NCBI GenBank assembly: GCA_000727475.1
Contig: KL647305.1
Location: 550,856-614,855 of the forward strand
Reading direction: 5' to 3'
Origin: Sarcocystis neurona
Lineage: Eukaryota; Apicomplexa; Conoidasida; Eucoccidiorida; Sarcocystidae
DNA: 64,000 nt
Each line of letters begins with the position of its first letter. Positions within the stretch are counted from its first letter, which is position 1. Of the stretch, positions 32,502 through 46,100 are shown in pieces. The position numbers and the translations under genes were made by a program. Under the pieces are notes generated by a model that saw only the letters and a list, made by a program, of their open reading frames with translations, did no database searches and had not been told where the DNA came from.

Positions 32502-35500
32502 CAACAGCCGCTGCAACGGCAGGGGTCACAGCAGCTTTCGGAGTAAACCACCACCGATAGAAGCCGGGTTATCAGAGGTGTGGCAGTTGCAGGTAATGAG
32601 AGAAATGCTGAAGCAGCCACCAGCATTAGAGAGCGCAGCAGCAGGTACAGCCTACCTGTGTTGCAGGCAGACCCTGCTTCAAAGGGACGCCCTTCTTCCG
32701 CTGCGGAGGAAAAGCAGGAGACACCTCTGCGTACCCCGCAGCAGCATCAGCGTTGCCAGGTGAAGCGAAGACAGTGCTGTGTCCCCTCTTGTGCCGGTAT
32801 CACCAGCTGGCCGTGGCAGCGAGGTGCGGAAGGGCAACCGTCTTTGAGTACTGCAGCAGCAGCAAGAGAAAGTGGGACGGCGTGGGCTGTAGAGAACACT
32901 GTGTTTGCGGCGTTAGCGGCAAGCGCATCGTTTGCTGCTGCAGTGTGCGGCGTAACGCAGGATATGGAGCATATGCGAGGCACGCGTTACTAGTAGCCCC
33001 CCCAGCAGCCACAAGGGCAGGAGCACCACCAACAACTGCAGAAGTAACTGCGTTTCCAGCTGCCGCGTGTGCCGCGGTACGGGCAGCAGGCGAGAAGCAT
33101 GAACCAGCGGCCGCGATTGAGCAGAAGCAGTCCTAACACTGACACACACAGGTGCAGCAGCACCTCCGGTAATGGTTTCAGCAGCAGCAAGGCGACATCA
33201 GCTGCTGTTCCGCCCGGGTCATCAAGGTCCGCTTCACCCGCGACTGCAGCAGCAAAGATGCACCGACCCCACCAGGGAGACCTGCTCGCGGCGCTTCCAC
33301 CCTTAGCAGAAAAGAACACAAGTCCGATCGTGGTAGCAGTCATTCGTAAACGGAGGATCCCAGAATGTTGCATACGGAAAGGGCATGCGAAGCCGTCCTG
33401 GCATCTACTGGAGAGTGTGGGGGTGATAGGAGTGGTCCCTGGCATCAGGCCAGTTGTAGCTATGTGGGCGCACAAATCAGAAGTGTGTGCGACGTGTGCG
33501 GTGCACCAAGAGGCGGTGCAGAAAGGTTGACTGGAAAGGCGCTTCTGCCTTACTTTCTCCTGGCTCTCTAAGAGATACACATGTCCACGCGTTTATATAA
33601 GTAGACCGCGATTTGCACGAACGGCAGCTTATTACATTAGTAATGGCCTCGTGTGTGTAATAAATGGACATGTTTTTGTGTACCTTGTCGTGTACCTTTT
33701 GACGGGTCGTTCACTCGCACACGTGTGAGGACACTTTTGAGCCTGCACGTCTTCGAGCGCCGTACCCATTCGCGTTGAAGCGCATTTCAGAGTCCAGATA
33801 TGTGCGTACGCGTGTACGTGATTTGTGCGTGGATGAAGTGGACACGTCACACGAAGGGGTTAGACAGCTGCGCACGTGATTGTGGGCTCCAAGTTGATTT
33901 TAGCGCATAGATCCCGGATTCCGCCATGTTGTTTCCTGAGAGCGACGAGCAAACTATTTGCCTGGAGGACTTTCCTTGCAATTGTTGGCTCTGCCGAACA
34001 AGGATGCAACTTTCGCCGCCCTCGTGTGCGCATGGCTGGCATTGTTGCAAGAGCGGCGCACAAAAACCTACGTATGCTGCTGCTGACTCCGATGCTGCAA
34101 TGCTGCTGCTATTATTTTTTGTTGCTGCGGTGCCTACTGTTACGGCGCGTCGTCGTGGACTGTGCACTTTTGTCTTTCCTACTGCGAGTTACGCGACCGG
34201 TCGCAAAAGTCGCTCGTTGCCGCCCGGAAACATGAGACGGGTACGTGGCGTCAAATTGAGGCCCGTCCGCACAGATGCACCCACGCGTACACAAGCATAC
34301 ACGTACGATCCACAAATCACCTCTGAGTGGGGTGCGCACAATTTCGCCCGAAGAACACGTGTGTCTGTGTTCGTATATATCAGCAAAGCTGCGACGTGAT
34401 TGGCGCCGTGCGCGTCTGCTGCGGCCGAAGACGGATGAAAAGCGACTGTGACTAATTGCTGGGTCGCTTCTTTCACTCACGGCGAGCACACCGGACGCCG
34501 TGCTTGCGTCTCTTCACAGCGCTTCTGCTGGACTAAGCACCGGCAGCTTTGGTGAGTGAGCAGAAAGCAGAAGACATCGAATATGAGTATGCAGCTCCAC
34601 TTGCAAAACGGTGAAGATATAGACACAGTACAGCAGTGACAAAGAAGCAGCTGCAGGACCGCGTGGCATTCGACCACTTGCAACTGAAGGAGAGTCAAAG
34701 AGAGTCAAACAAGGGTTGCAGCTTAAGCGTGCAGCAAACCAGAGACGAGGCAGACGCAGCAGCGACACAACAAAGACGGGCAGCGGGAGCTGTACACGCG
34801 GCCAGAGCTGCAAAACAGCAAATCATTGGTTGCAATTTCCGCCCGCTTTTAGCCATTGCGTTCCTGCTGCCGCTGCTGTGGCAGAGGCATGCTGCACAAA
34901 CACATCGGTAGGCACGAACACGAGTTCCATATATATATATATATATATATGTATTTGTGTAATGCCTCTATACAATCACATGTCTGTATATTAGTGGCAA
35001 TTACGCTTTCAATGTGGACGTAGACGTGTATTATACGTATGTGTAGACTGCTTCTACCGCAGCTGCGTCTGCGTGTGCCCCTGCTGTTGCTTCTGACGCG
35101 TTGTTGTCTGCTTCGCTGGTGCTCTTCTGGAGGCATGGCGGCTGCACGTGCAGCAGTGTGTAGCCTCGGATCTCCGACTGGAGCGCTATCAACGGATTGT
35201 TAATGCCGGTGACTTTCTGTTGGTACCACCAGAACACACAGAATACGGAAGGAGGCGTGTTACTTGCACCGTGCTGCTAACGAGGCTTCGACACGGTACC
35301 TTACACATACACACAGACGTGTAGACGTGTGTGTATACGCATTTGTATCTAGATATATACGTGGGGGTGATATGCACGCCTTTGCTGGTAGTCCTATCAC
35401 TGGCAGCTTCACCGAAGTAGGCAGAAGTCGTGAGGTGGACGACGATGGAAGCCTGAGACAGCAGCAGCACGCAGGTGTTGCAGAGAGTGGTTTTCTCGGT

Positions 35501-37383
35501 TACGGAGAAACAGGCAGTCGTCGGAGAAGGCTGGTGATGATCTACGTCAACTTAGACTGCGGCAACGTAATTGTTTATTCCTGCGTAGAAAGTACGTACG
35601 TCCAGTGTTCCGCAGGAGGGCTGGCTAAACGGCAAGTCTCGCTACCAGGCGGCGACTGAGCACGCTGGAAACACAGACGCAGATGCCGCTGCTGCCGCCA
35701 CCGTAGCGCATAGCATCGTGTATCCGATAAGGTGTTTTATTCAACAATCACTGCTTCTAGATCTTGTCGATTCACAGCACCGTCCCGTCTCCACACAGGC
35801 TCCCTGCATTCTACGCGTGCAGGAATCTCAGTGTCGGAGCCAGCTACTGAGGAAATGGGTCAGCGACAAGAGCGGGGACAACGAAGAGGAGCCGACGACT
35901 GCTGGGGGACGTAAATTGAGGGAAAAGTCGACTGAGTGGTGAAAGCATGCATACCTGTAGGAAGTCGGTGCCTCCTCATGCACACAGTTAAAATATGCAC
36001 CATGCGTTATGAAATAGACGTTTGTCATTGCAGGATGGAGAGAAAGGGAACTCCAGCTTGATATGAAGGCGGCGGAGAGTGGCCTTCGTTATTTGTGGGG
36101 CAACGTCAGTCGTCCAGCCAAATAGCAGAGAAGTGGGCAGGCAGGTCTTCTGTAGTAAACATTTTGGTGAGGCATGCTGAGAGCAGTCGTTGTCACAGAG
36201 GGGCTTCCCATTGATTTCCACGCCATGCTTGAGAGGTGCTTCAGGTTGTGTGGTTCTCAACAGGAAAAAATGTGTCGCTGACGCTGCTGTTGGTGGCAGC
36301 TTAGCACAGCTGAACAGTAGTCGTTCTAGCCGTTCTGCAAAAAATATTTACTTTCAAGGCAAGAATACACACGTGCATTCCAAAACTAAGTGCTCCTTCA
36401 CGAAGCGGGGTGGGGTGACACCTAACAGCACTTCCTGAGTAGGTGTGTCCGTAATTCTCACGTACATCGCGCAGAAACTCGCGTTACAGTACATGCATTC
36501 GCTATGTACATACACATAAAAGTGTGATGTCTGTGCTGTGCGTATTGTGTAAATGCAGCTAAACAGATGTGCGAGGTACATATACCAATGCACGGTATTC
36601 TCGAACCCACACAGGATCAGCTGTATTCGTTAGGCACATGAGACGCTGCGGCTGCAACGAGGTTTCGAAACATAGCACAGCAGTCTACTTTCTGCCCTTT
36701 TAGCCTGCGTCTTGGTAAACAGAACGTTGCGTGCGTTTCTTAGAAAGGATAGTGATTTACGCAACAAGCAGTTGTTTGTCGGCGGTTGGACCCACCTGGT
36801 TCGTGAATATGTTAAAAATTATCAACGTTGACGCGTCAATCCATATGTGTTTCCCAGAAGAACAAAATTTCAGAAAGAATGTAGTTCCTGTCAGTGTGGT
36901 GGTTCAACACAAAGGGGAAGTTTAGACGCAAAGAAAGCGCACGTCAAACAAAGTAAGTATTCAAAAATCACCGTTTCATATTTGTTGACTAAAGAAAAGT
37001 CCCATTATGTCACTGTCAATCAGTAAGACCTTTCCCGCCTTGTTACCCTAAAAAACATTGTTCACATTGCGTTTTCGCTTCCTGAGCGTATGAGGAGTGA
37101 AGAAAAAATAGCTTTCACGCACAATGTCGATGCGTCACGAAAGGGAAGCGTTGGTCTCACTTCGTTTTGGTGTGCACATCTCCGAATGGATTATCATGCA
37201 AAATGAAGAAGAGATTCGTCAAAGATTGCCTTCAACCTCTCTGAACCAACACGGGGCGCGTGTCCGAAATAAAGCCAGGAGTAGTAGACAACTTCATCTG
37301 CATGTATATCCCCATACAAAGATATGAATGTAGACGCACGTGTATGCATTTATTTGTATACATTCACATATATGTATATGTGC

Positions 37384-37418
<35 letters not shown>

Positions 37419-39719
37419 AATTCATAGCGGCGTGTGTGAGTATTATAAACTGGTGAAAGTATACGCAAGAATAAGTGTGTCCCCACTCGAACTCTGAGAC
37501 TGACACAGGCGTTCTTGCTGGATATCGTAGGCCCCCGAGTCGATCATAAGCCTCTAGATGTGCAGCTGGGGCCGCACAATGTAATTACTCCATATTTTGC
37601 AAGCTATGCACGTACGCACACGTGTGAATATACACGTATAGTTCGCTACACGTCTTACAATATAATTCAACTTCGTAGGTGGGCAGCTGTGTACACGTCC
37701 TCATAACAACAGTAAGCTTGACTTAGTGAGCACGCGACATAGATGCGGCCTACGTGCGCTACTACGAAGTTTCCGCACACCGCTGCTGTAGGCCTCAAAG
37801 GCTTTGGGGATGCAGAATCGTGCTCAGGCATCTTAACACAGGAAGCGAGAATGATCAGAAGGGATAGGATGTATCAGAACAAAGAGCAGCAAGGGCTTAC
37901 GGAGGTGAAGAGTAAGCCACAACCTTTTTCTGCTCTATTGCGCTCAAGGAGCACACTCAATAGATCGAAGCCTAGAAGAAAGTTCCACCTCACGCACGTA
38001 CAAAAACGAAAAGCAAAAGTACTTTTGTGCCGTTGCATGTGACCCTTCGCTCCGCAGAAACTGCCACGCCTCTCAACGTCGCACACACACTCGTCAAAAA
38101 ACGCAGGTTACTAGAGTTAATACGCGTATATATATATAAGAGGATGCGCGCTTTTGACTCTATTTCCATTTGCACCTAGGGGGCCGCCGCAGCCCGGAGC
38201 GCAGCTGGTACGGCTTTTCTCGCGGAGGCGAGAACGGTTGTGTCGGTGTCACCTTAACAAGAAAAGTGCTCGCAGCAGGCTCTCTTTTGCTTACCTTCCT
38301 GTCTCTTCGCGTTTGTATACCCATCTGTGTATATCCTGAAACTCCACTACGCATTTCCCACTCTAATGCTAAGCTGCTCGTCCCTCACACGCTTCATCAT
38401 CAGCAGTGCATCCACCTGCCTGTCTGTCGCCTCGACTTTACAGCTGCAGCCCTTTGTTTCTGCTTATCCACATATATATATACACCCGGGCAGAAATGCG
38501 TTATTATCCATTTATACGGTGGTCTAGCGTCTGCAGAGATTTCTTCTGCCACGTGGCAGCTGTACACCGAACAGGTGTATCTAGTGTTCTAGCTCTGAAT
38601 GACCTGTGCAGGTTTCTAGCGTAGAAGCCTATTATAGGAGAATGAGGTCACCACTGATGCGTGTGCGGTCACACAGTAGACGTGTGCATGTGTCCGAAAA
38701 ATGGCGTTAAACTGGCCCCTTTGTTTACGCCGCCTGATTCTCTGCAGAATTCCTATGTGCGCTATACGTACATACAGGGGGTCACATAATAGCTTGTACA
38801 CGTGTGCGCAAGTAGATGCACACATGTGTACATGCGCGCGTATATAAAGATTTTGAAATAAGTAGAGTACGTGGGTCCTTCTTGGATGTTGCAACTGGCG
38901 GGGCAGAGTCAGACTAAAAGCCTAACGTTAGTGTTGGTCAGACGTGTCCCGGGGAGAACGACACACCAGGAATGTGCGCAGGCAGCCGTGTTCCCATTCG
39001 CACATTTCTACAGGTGATTCGTTGCCCGTACATAGGTGTGTACAGAGAGAGAGCACGTACACGCAGGTGTTGTCATAGATAAATGGACACAAAGTAAAGA
39101 GTGTCCCGCGTGCGTGCCTTTGGCACTTATCTACCATTGGAGTAGAACTTTTTCAGCGGAAGACCAGTTCTTGCTGCTTCAGACTATCAACACATGACCA
39201 GTCCCCAACCTGGGCTGCAACAGTGAGCACCTTAACGCAACGGGCTGCATACACGTAAGCGGAACTGCTGCGATCCCGTCCGCTACGGGGCAGGTAGATA
39301 CGACAAAGCACCAGCGGCCAACCGCTGAGTAAGATGCCGGTCGTTTTCTTGTGCGCTCTCATGCAAAACCAGCGTGCGGCCGGCGCTGGTGCTGCTTGTC
39401 GCCCCTGGGAAAGCCCCTTCTGCTAGGCGACCTCGCTCGAGATGAAGTAGCGGAATGCCGGGACGCTTTATCACGCGCTAGCGCCCCGGTCATCGATGTC
39501 TTTTCGTGGAAACTAGTACAAACACAGGATAGACGGGTGTACGTGTCAGGGCACAGCGTCGCTTTTACGTCTGCCTCTGTGCAAGCGCACGCGGGTCAGT
39601 GTACGCCTGCGAGAAATTGCAGGCTGCTGTACCGGCGTGTGGGTCTGGGCACATCGCGTCATTATCTGAGCATGAACCAGTTACTTGCTTCCCGTCTCCT
39701 TTGCAACAAGTCTCCGTAC
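32502..39719. other. Spacer between convergent COG5 and ApiAP2 genes; no supported gene
   Basis: At 32502-33540 CAG-rich sequence continues past the COG5 stop; a 143-codon plus ORF with ATG (33099-33530) and a minus ORF over the same place are both protein-like and unassigned. From about 33600 the triplet repeats fade. Short unassigned ORFs include 33926-34399 (+), 35988-36260 (-), 37124-37327 (+) and 37743-38042 (+). (TA)n runs lie at 34929-34950 and 37395-37420. A 7-bp stem with GGAG loop sits at 38217-38234. I recognise no RNA gene. Confidence 0.5.
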
Positions 39720-42700
39720 TCACGACTCTGTGGGCAGCTGGCGCTGTGGGTCTTTCTCACTCGTGCGGCCCGCGTTCTCGCTGCTGTTAAGAGCAGAGAG
39801 CGCTCTTTCGCCCAGTAAAAAGCTAAACGGAGCGCCAGCGTCGCCCTCTGTAGTGCTGCTGCTGCTGCACGTGGTGGCGGCCGTGGCAGGCAGTGGAGCG
39901 AGGACACTGTAGCGAGGAGAAGAAATCCGCAGAAACCTTCCCGGTGCATCTATAGGGGACGGAGGAACAGCGGCAAAAGAGAGAAGCGGAGACCAGCCTT
40001 CCTCTCCAGCACTAGCAGAAGTCCACGACGCAGCGGCGGCAGCAGCCCTCCAAGGAGCAGCACTGGCAACGGGGGGCAGAGAGTTGTCACGAGGCTGCAG
40101 GACTTCGTCGGAACTTCCTTCTCGAGCAGCGAAAAGTGGACTAGACAGCAGCAGCTGCTTAGGAGTGAAACAGGTCCGCTGCCTGCCTGCGGTTGCAGAT
40201 GCTGTGTTCGAAGGAGAATCTTCGCTTTCGGCAGCAGCAGAGACTGGACAACTTGACGCTGCAGCTGCTTCCTTTCTTGCTGTCGCTGGAGCAGTCGGTG
40301 GTTTTCCACAGCAAATAGAGGAGCCCTGGATCTTACGTGCACTACAGTCGCGCACGCCGATTGCTACCGTCGACGCTGCTGCTCTTTCTGCAGGTGATCT
40401 ATGAACATCTTGCTGCGCCTTACCATTGCTGTTTTCGCTGTCTGCATTTAGCGACAGAGCTAAGCAACAGCCCAGCTTCTCACTCAAGAGCCAGTTGCCA
40501 GTGTTGCTGTCAAAAAAGCTGCTTCCCTCCTCCGTTGAATGCGCAGCGTCACTCGTCGCGGTGGTGCTGCGCCATACCGCTCCCCCGCTTGCTACATGCA
40601 CGGGACTTCTTACTCTTTCTCTCATCAAGACTCCTGTTGTTCGTTCTCTCCCTTCCGTGAACCCCGTCGTTCTACCTCCCCCTGCTGCTGTTTCCTCCGG
40701 TGTTGCCGCTGATTCCGCTGCTACTCTCAGTGCTGCTGTCGCTTTCACCTTTTCCCCCACTAATCGAGGAGCATGAGCCGTGCCCTCTGAGTAGCCGTCT
40801 GCTGCAGCGCTTAGTCGTCCTCGCCCTTCTTCGGTTCCCTCGGACGCTTCCACTCCAAAGAACATCGTCAAAGCTGATTCCCCGCTCTTGTCCAGTTTCT
40901 GCCGCTGGTGCCCTGCTGTTTCTCCAACTGCTGTTATCGTCGCCATACTTAACACGTCTGCTGTCGCTGGTCGCGTTTCTGCCGTACTAGTGCTAGGGTA
41001 ATTCAGAGCTGCAGCAGGAAGAGGAGCAGCAGATGCTGCTCCTGGAGCTGTCGTAGGACGGTTAGCTCTCCCTCCGCTAGGACTGCGCAGAAGAGGGTCT
41101 GACGCCGATGTGCACAAACGCAGCAAGATGCCGCTACTTAGGTGATGCGAGGTTCTGCGTAGTCCTGCTGTTGCCGGCGATGGTAAACCGGCAGAGCAAT
41201 TGCGGCTGCAGCTGCTGCTGTCCTCTGTACTTGCACCCCCATGTCTTACTACTGTTGCAGCTGCTGCTGTAGAACGGCAGTCGTACCTGTCGTCAGCATC
41301 TTCTGCAGCACTTGCATCCTTTGAGTCTCCTGCCGGCAGCAGTTTCCTCCAAAAGTGTTCTGCAGCGCTCTTTCCGCCAATTTCACTGTCAGGGTCCGTT
41401 TGGACTGCCCCTGCAGCAGCTGCAGGAGAGGTTTGTCGGTCAGAAATTGTTTCTTTGGGCCTGTTGTTCAACGAGGCACAAGGACGAGAGTTGACGCTGC
41501 TACTGCTGCCCCCAAACTCAGCAACAGCGTCGATGCCTCCTACAGGATCGGCAGCAGCGGCACCCGCAGGAGTGCCTACGGCCGCAGCAGCGCACCTGCG
41601 ACCACCACTAGCAGCAGGGGGCAGTGAAGGGAAAGAATCGATGTTTGAAGAACTGCTGCTGCGGAAAAGCGCAGGGAGGGGAACCGTCGCCGTCCACAAA
41701 GGAGACAGTTGCTGTTGGTGTTGTACGGCAGCAGACACGCTGTTTAAATCCTGCGCAGCAGGCGTAAGGTAGCTGCGTGCTCCCAGCAGCATCAGCGAGC
41801 AAGAAGCAGAAACCGTGTGCTGCTGCTGTTCAGACGGCGAGGCTGGTGCTAAAGAGCGAATGAGACTGCTTCCTCCCTCCCCTGTTGCTGTTGTTGCTGA
41901 TATAGGTGCTGCAGTAGAGGGTCCTGCTGTTGCCGAAGAGTTCGTTGCTGTTGCTGCGGTTCGTGCTGCTGCTGCTGTGACAGCTGTTGCTGACCCTGCA
42001 GGAAACGCGTACGTCTCGTTCGCCGTTACAGCGGCAGTAGAGCCAGTCGAGACAGAGCTGCTGGCGGATGAGGGAGAGGTCAGAGAAGCAGCAGCAGCAG
42101 TAGCGGCATGAGAAATAAGGCTGCTCCTGCTGCATCGCGGCTGGAGAATTGGGAAGCTGTTACTCTCACACGCGAGCCAGTCGGAGGAGGGGCGACGGGG
42201 TGAAGGCAGCAGCTGAAAAAAGTCGCCTGGTGCATGCAGGTATCCTTGCAAAGACGGATCATCTGCAGCAGAGGGTGGCGTAGGTGCTGCAGGAAGACTG
42301 GAAGCAGCAGCTGTGATAGCAGCAGCGGCAGGGGGCAGTTCTGCACCTGTCTGCTTGTGCTGTTGGACTTTGTCTTTGTGCAACCCTTCCCAGCAGCCTT
42401 TTGAAGGACGGAAATGCCCCTTTGTCGTGCTACATCCACTGCTGCTTCTTCTGCCTGTAGGAGAAGGTGGTTGAGCTGCAAAGGGAGACAGGAGGGGTTC
42501 TGTCGAATCATTTGCATATGGATTTAGCTCCGAGGAAGACCCACAAGAAAGCAGTCTGCTGTTCACCAGGAGTGACGAAGTGTGCACTGCGTCATTCGTC
42601 TGCGAAAGGGCAGGGAAAAGAGAGGCTTCTGCTTCTTGGGGCTGCTGAGGCACAAGCTGCGGTGTCACGTGTTGTTGCTCCTCGTATTGCTGTTCTTGCA

Positions 42701-43127
42701 TCTGCTGCCCCTGCAGTTGCGGCTGCTCATGCTGCGGCTGCTGGCCCTGTTTCTGCTGTTGTTCCTGGCGGAGAGGTGTGTAGGACTGCATCTTTGCAGA
42801 CAAAAAAGACAACCGGGGCTCTTTCTCACCGGCAATAGCAGCGCTGCTGCTGTTGTCGCAAGGAGAGCGTCGCTGCAGCAGCTGCTGCTCTGCGCTTTCC
42901 TCCAGTCCCGCTCCCTCTCCGCCGTGGCAGCCAAGTGGTTCCTTCGCAGGGCTGCCACACACAAAGTCACGGCGTCTGTCGCCTCCTGGACGAAAGTGCT
43001 GCGGCAGCGGCGCCTCACTCTGTTTCTCTTGAGTCTGCTGCGTCAGGGAGGAAGAGACGGAGCTCGCTTCAACGGCGCGTGGAGTGAAGACAACGGAGTC
43101 GGTAGGGGACATCCCGTCCGCACAGCC
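39720..43127 (-). CDS. ApiAP2 exon 3 (or separate low-complexity gene)
   Basis: Acceptor GCGCACAG, phase 0, then GCADGMSPTDS and 1135 codons rich in Ser, Ala, Thr and Gln. No domain recognised. An ATG at 43112 could start an independent protein instead. The terminal TGA (39722-39720) lies inside GTGAGT, a donor-like sequence, so further exons below 39720 are possible; a minus ORF at 39153-39362 is one candidate. Confidence 0.65.
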   Translation of the reverse strand, partial: GCADGMSPTDSVVFTPRAVEASSVSSSLTQQTQEKQSEAPLPQHFRPGGDRRRDFVCGSPAKEPLGCHGGEGAGLEESAEQQLLQRRSPCDNSSSAAIAGEKEPRLSFLSAKMQSYTPLRQEQQQKQGQQPQHEQPQLQGQQMQEQQYEEQQHVTPQLVPQQPQEAEASLFPALSQTNDAVHTSSLLVNSRLLSCGSSSELNPYANDSTEPLLSPFAAQPPSPTGRRSSSGCSTTKGHFRPSKGCWEGLHKDKVQQHKQTGAELPPAAAAITAAASSLPAAPTPPSAADDPSLQGYLHAPGDFFQLLPSPRRPSSDWLACESNSFPILQPRCSRSSLISHAATAAAASLTSPSSASSSVSTGSTAAVTANETYAFPAGSATAVTAAAARTAATATNSSATAGPSTAAPISATTATGEGGSSLIRSLAPASPSEQQQHTVSASCSLMLLGARSYLTPAAQDLNSVSAAVQHQQQLSPLWTATVPLPALFRSSSSSNIDSFPSLPPAASGGRRCAAAAVGTPAGAAAADPVGGIDAVAEFGGSSSSVNSRPCASLNNRPKETISDRQTSPAAAAGAVQTDPDSEIGGKSAAEHFWRKLLPAGDSKDASAAEDADDRYDCRSTAAAATVVRHGGASTEDSSSCSRNCSAGLPSPATAGLRRTSHHLSSGILLRLCTSASDPLLRSPSGGRANRPTTAPGAASAAPLPAAALNYPSTSTAETRPATADVLSMATITAVGETAGHQRQKLDKSGESALTMFFGVEASEGTEEGRGRLSAAADGYSEGTAHAPRLVGEKVKATAALRVAAESAATPEETAAGGGRTTGFTEGRERTTGVLMRERVRSPVHVASGGAVWRSTTATSDAAHSTEEGSSFFDSNTGNWLLSEKLGCCLALSLNADSENSNGKAQQDVHRSPAERAAASTVAIGVRDCSARKIQGSSICCGKPPTAPATARKEAAAASSCPVSAAAESEDSPSNTASATAGRQRTCFTPKQLLLSSPLFAAREGSSDEVLQPRDNSLPPVASAAPWRAAAAAASWTSASAGEEGWSPLLSFAAVPPSPIDAPGRFLRISSPRYSVLAPLPATAATTCSSSSTTEGDAGAPFSFLLGERALSALNSSENAGRTSEKDPQRQLPTES

Positions 43128-46100
43128 CTGTGCGCGCAGCGACGGGACAGCACCACCAAGAAGGCACGCAACTGGCAGCACGTCAGGGCAAAGCAAATGA
43201 TACTACCTCGAGCTTCTTCAGTTTGACCGGCCGTCATGCTAACATATATATATATATATGCAGTTGTACACACCTGTCTGTCTCTTTCTCAGGCAATAAA
43301 AATCGACGACATGAACTACCAGAAAACGCATACAGCTGTGAGCCCTGTGAGTCTATGCGCGTCCTCCTGCGTAATTGGGAAACGCTAGTGTCACCACTCA
43401 CGAATAGGAATGGTCACAAGTACACACATGTTATGTGGCAGAGAGGAAAAACAACATCAGCCCAAGCGTCTTTAAAAAACGAAACCAGCTGAAGGAACGC
43501 TATATACACGTCCACACAGAACCAGTAAACAAATATACCGTTGAAGGTATGCATGTGTGCCGATGTCTAAAGTAACGTGCACGCGTGCACGAATATATAC
43601 ATATATATACATATATATACATATATATACATATATATATATGTACATACGTCCGCGTCGCCGGCCTGTTGTTGGCGAACATATAAAGAGATATGGAAGA
43701 CGACGTTCTTCATTGTCCTGTGCAGGAGAAAGCGAATCGAAAAAAGCGGGAGCTCTAGTAGCACGAGTTACCATGTGTCAAGGAGCAATAGTAGGCTCGG
43801 GTAAATTCATTCTCACCCTAAACCTACGCATATATAAGAATACGTCCATAAATCCAGCAACAGGGGCAGCTGCTGTTGACTCTGGCGGAAGCTCTACCTA
43901 CGGTTTGTGGTGTGACACTTTCGCGCTTTTACAGACGTCTAAAACTGCTGCAGCTCAAATCTGCAACTCTGTACCCCCCCATCCTTTTACACCATGTAAA
44001 TCTACGTAGGTAGATTTATGTGCGAAAATGTGCATACATATTTGTGTATGTGCCCTGCAAATATGAGTGAATACTGCACTACCAGGGGGTACACTTTACA
44101 CAAGGACACTAACAGCAACAGGTCCGCTGCACATGGGACCCCCGGCCGGCGAGTTCATGTGTACCTGTTTCTTACCGATAGTCCGTCAACGCAGCTGCTG
44201 CATGCATGCTGGTCCTTGTGGGGTGTGCAGCTGCCTGTCTGTAGATGATCTGCGCAGAGAGTGTCGATGGTTGGCTGCTCTGTGGTTTCGAGTTCTTCAC
44301 TCTGGCAGGCCGTCGCATCTGCCTGGTGTCTTTCGATCGCTGTTGTGTTTGTCTGTGTGCTGACAGTTGGGTTTTGCTGCTGTTGCTGCTGCCCACATGG
44401 TCTGGAACAGCGCTCGTTGTCAGCGCTAGCAGCAGCGGAGCAAGCAGAAATGCCCCCTCCGAGCCAGCAGGACGCGGAGAGGAAATCAGACGCACGGACT
44501 GAAGAAGATGCCGGAATGGCGCTGCTGCTGTCAGTGCATTTCGGGTCTGCTAAATGGGAGGGAACCATCGGTAGCGAGTCTCTCGGCGGATTCTGGCCTG
44601 CAGTTCCAGTTGTGTCGAAGCCGACAGCCTGCGCGTGCTGCGTAAGGAAGGGAGAAGAAACAGCAGAACCCGACCACACACTGTCTCTCGAGCAGGCGGA
44701 GCGGCTACACATGGGGTCTGTATTGTTGCACACATCTTGGGTCGATCCTCCCTCTCCACGGCCTCCTGTTGCAACCCGTGTCATCAAAAAATCAGCTGAG
44801 GTACACTTGCGCTCCTGCTGCGAGGGACCGCTGTTGGTACACCCCTGTACAAAGAGGCGCGGTGATTCATGCATCTTCTCTTCAGTGCACTGCTCTGCTG
44901 TCGTGCCGTTTTCATCCGCAGTTGCGTTCGCACCCGGCAAAACGATGTCTTCTCTTCGGAGAGTTTCTACGTTGGCGTTCTGCTCCGTCCGGCGACCTTC
45001 GTCCTTCTGACGCTGCTGCATATCCTTCTTGTCGAACAGCCTCCGCTGCGGCAGCTCAAGCTGCTGCTGCGTTTGTTGCCCCTCCGCGGTGGGTGCAGTT
45101 CTGCCCTGACTAGCGTCTGCTGCAGTACCTTGCGGATGTTGCCGCCTCGGACCTTCCCGCTGCTTCGACTGCGACGCGTCTCCGGCCTCTCTGTCTAGAG
45201 GCTGATCTCTTTCCGCTGCTAGTGAGGACGACACTTCTTCGCTGTTGCTGGTGGGTGGCCCGGGGGGGCAGCAGTGTGGTGGATCCAGCAACGCTACATT
45301 TGTGCCGCTCTCCTTTCTGGCTGCCTGTAACACGAAAAAGTCGCTCTGCGTAGTACTGCCGCTGTTGCTGTTGCAGTTCGACGGATGTGGCGTCTTGCCA
45401 CAGTCTTTTTGAGGCGTAGTGTCGGTTGTTGATGCAGTCTTGCCAGACGCAGCAGTAGACTGCTCCAGCATGGCTGGTGCAACAGTCTCTACTGCTGCGT
45501 CAGTACTTTTTCCCGCTACAATTTGTGCTTTTGTAGTCACATCTTCGGCTGCTGCAGTTTGAAAAGATCGGGTAGCGACCGAGGGGGGAGAACACTCTGT
45601 TTTGCTGCTGCTGTTCTCAGCATGGAGCAAGGCCTCGGGTGCTTGTGTACCAAACCAATTCTCACTGCTGCAGCTCCTGCCTGTGCCGCTGTTGCAGGTG
45701 CTGCACTTGTCGCTGCTACCTGAGCTACAGCAGGAGGAACAAAGCGGCAACGGCTTTCGGGACGGTAACTCACCTTTGTCCACATAATATCCGAGGTAGC
45801 TCCCGCCGATCTGGGCACCTCCTCTGTCGCTGCTTGCGTCGTTAATGCTGTTGGTGCTGATTCTGCCGCCAACGGAGCTATGAATGCTGCTGCCCGCAGT
45901 GCTGTGGCTGCTGCTGTCAATGTTGCGGTTGCTGATGCTATTGCTGTGAGTGTTGCTGTCAGTGCTCGTGCTGTTGCTGCTACTGCTACTGCTCGTGGTG
46001 CTGCTGCTGAGATGGCTTCTGGATGCGGTTTCGGTGTTGGTGTAGCAGCTGCTGCTATCGTTGCGGTAGTAGCTGTCGCTCCGGCTGCCCTCAGGGGGAT

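Noticed and set aside
37040..37060. Telomere-like CCCTAAA word
   Set aside because: A single occurrence, not in tandem.
44261..45010. 249-codon plus ORF and others opposite the ApiAP2 exons
   Set aside because: Shadows of the much longer minus frames that contain the AP2 domain.
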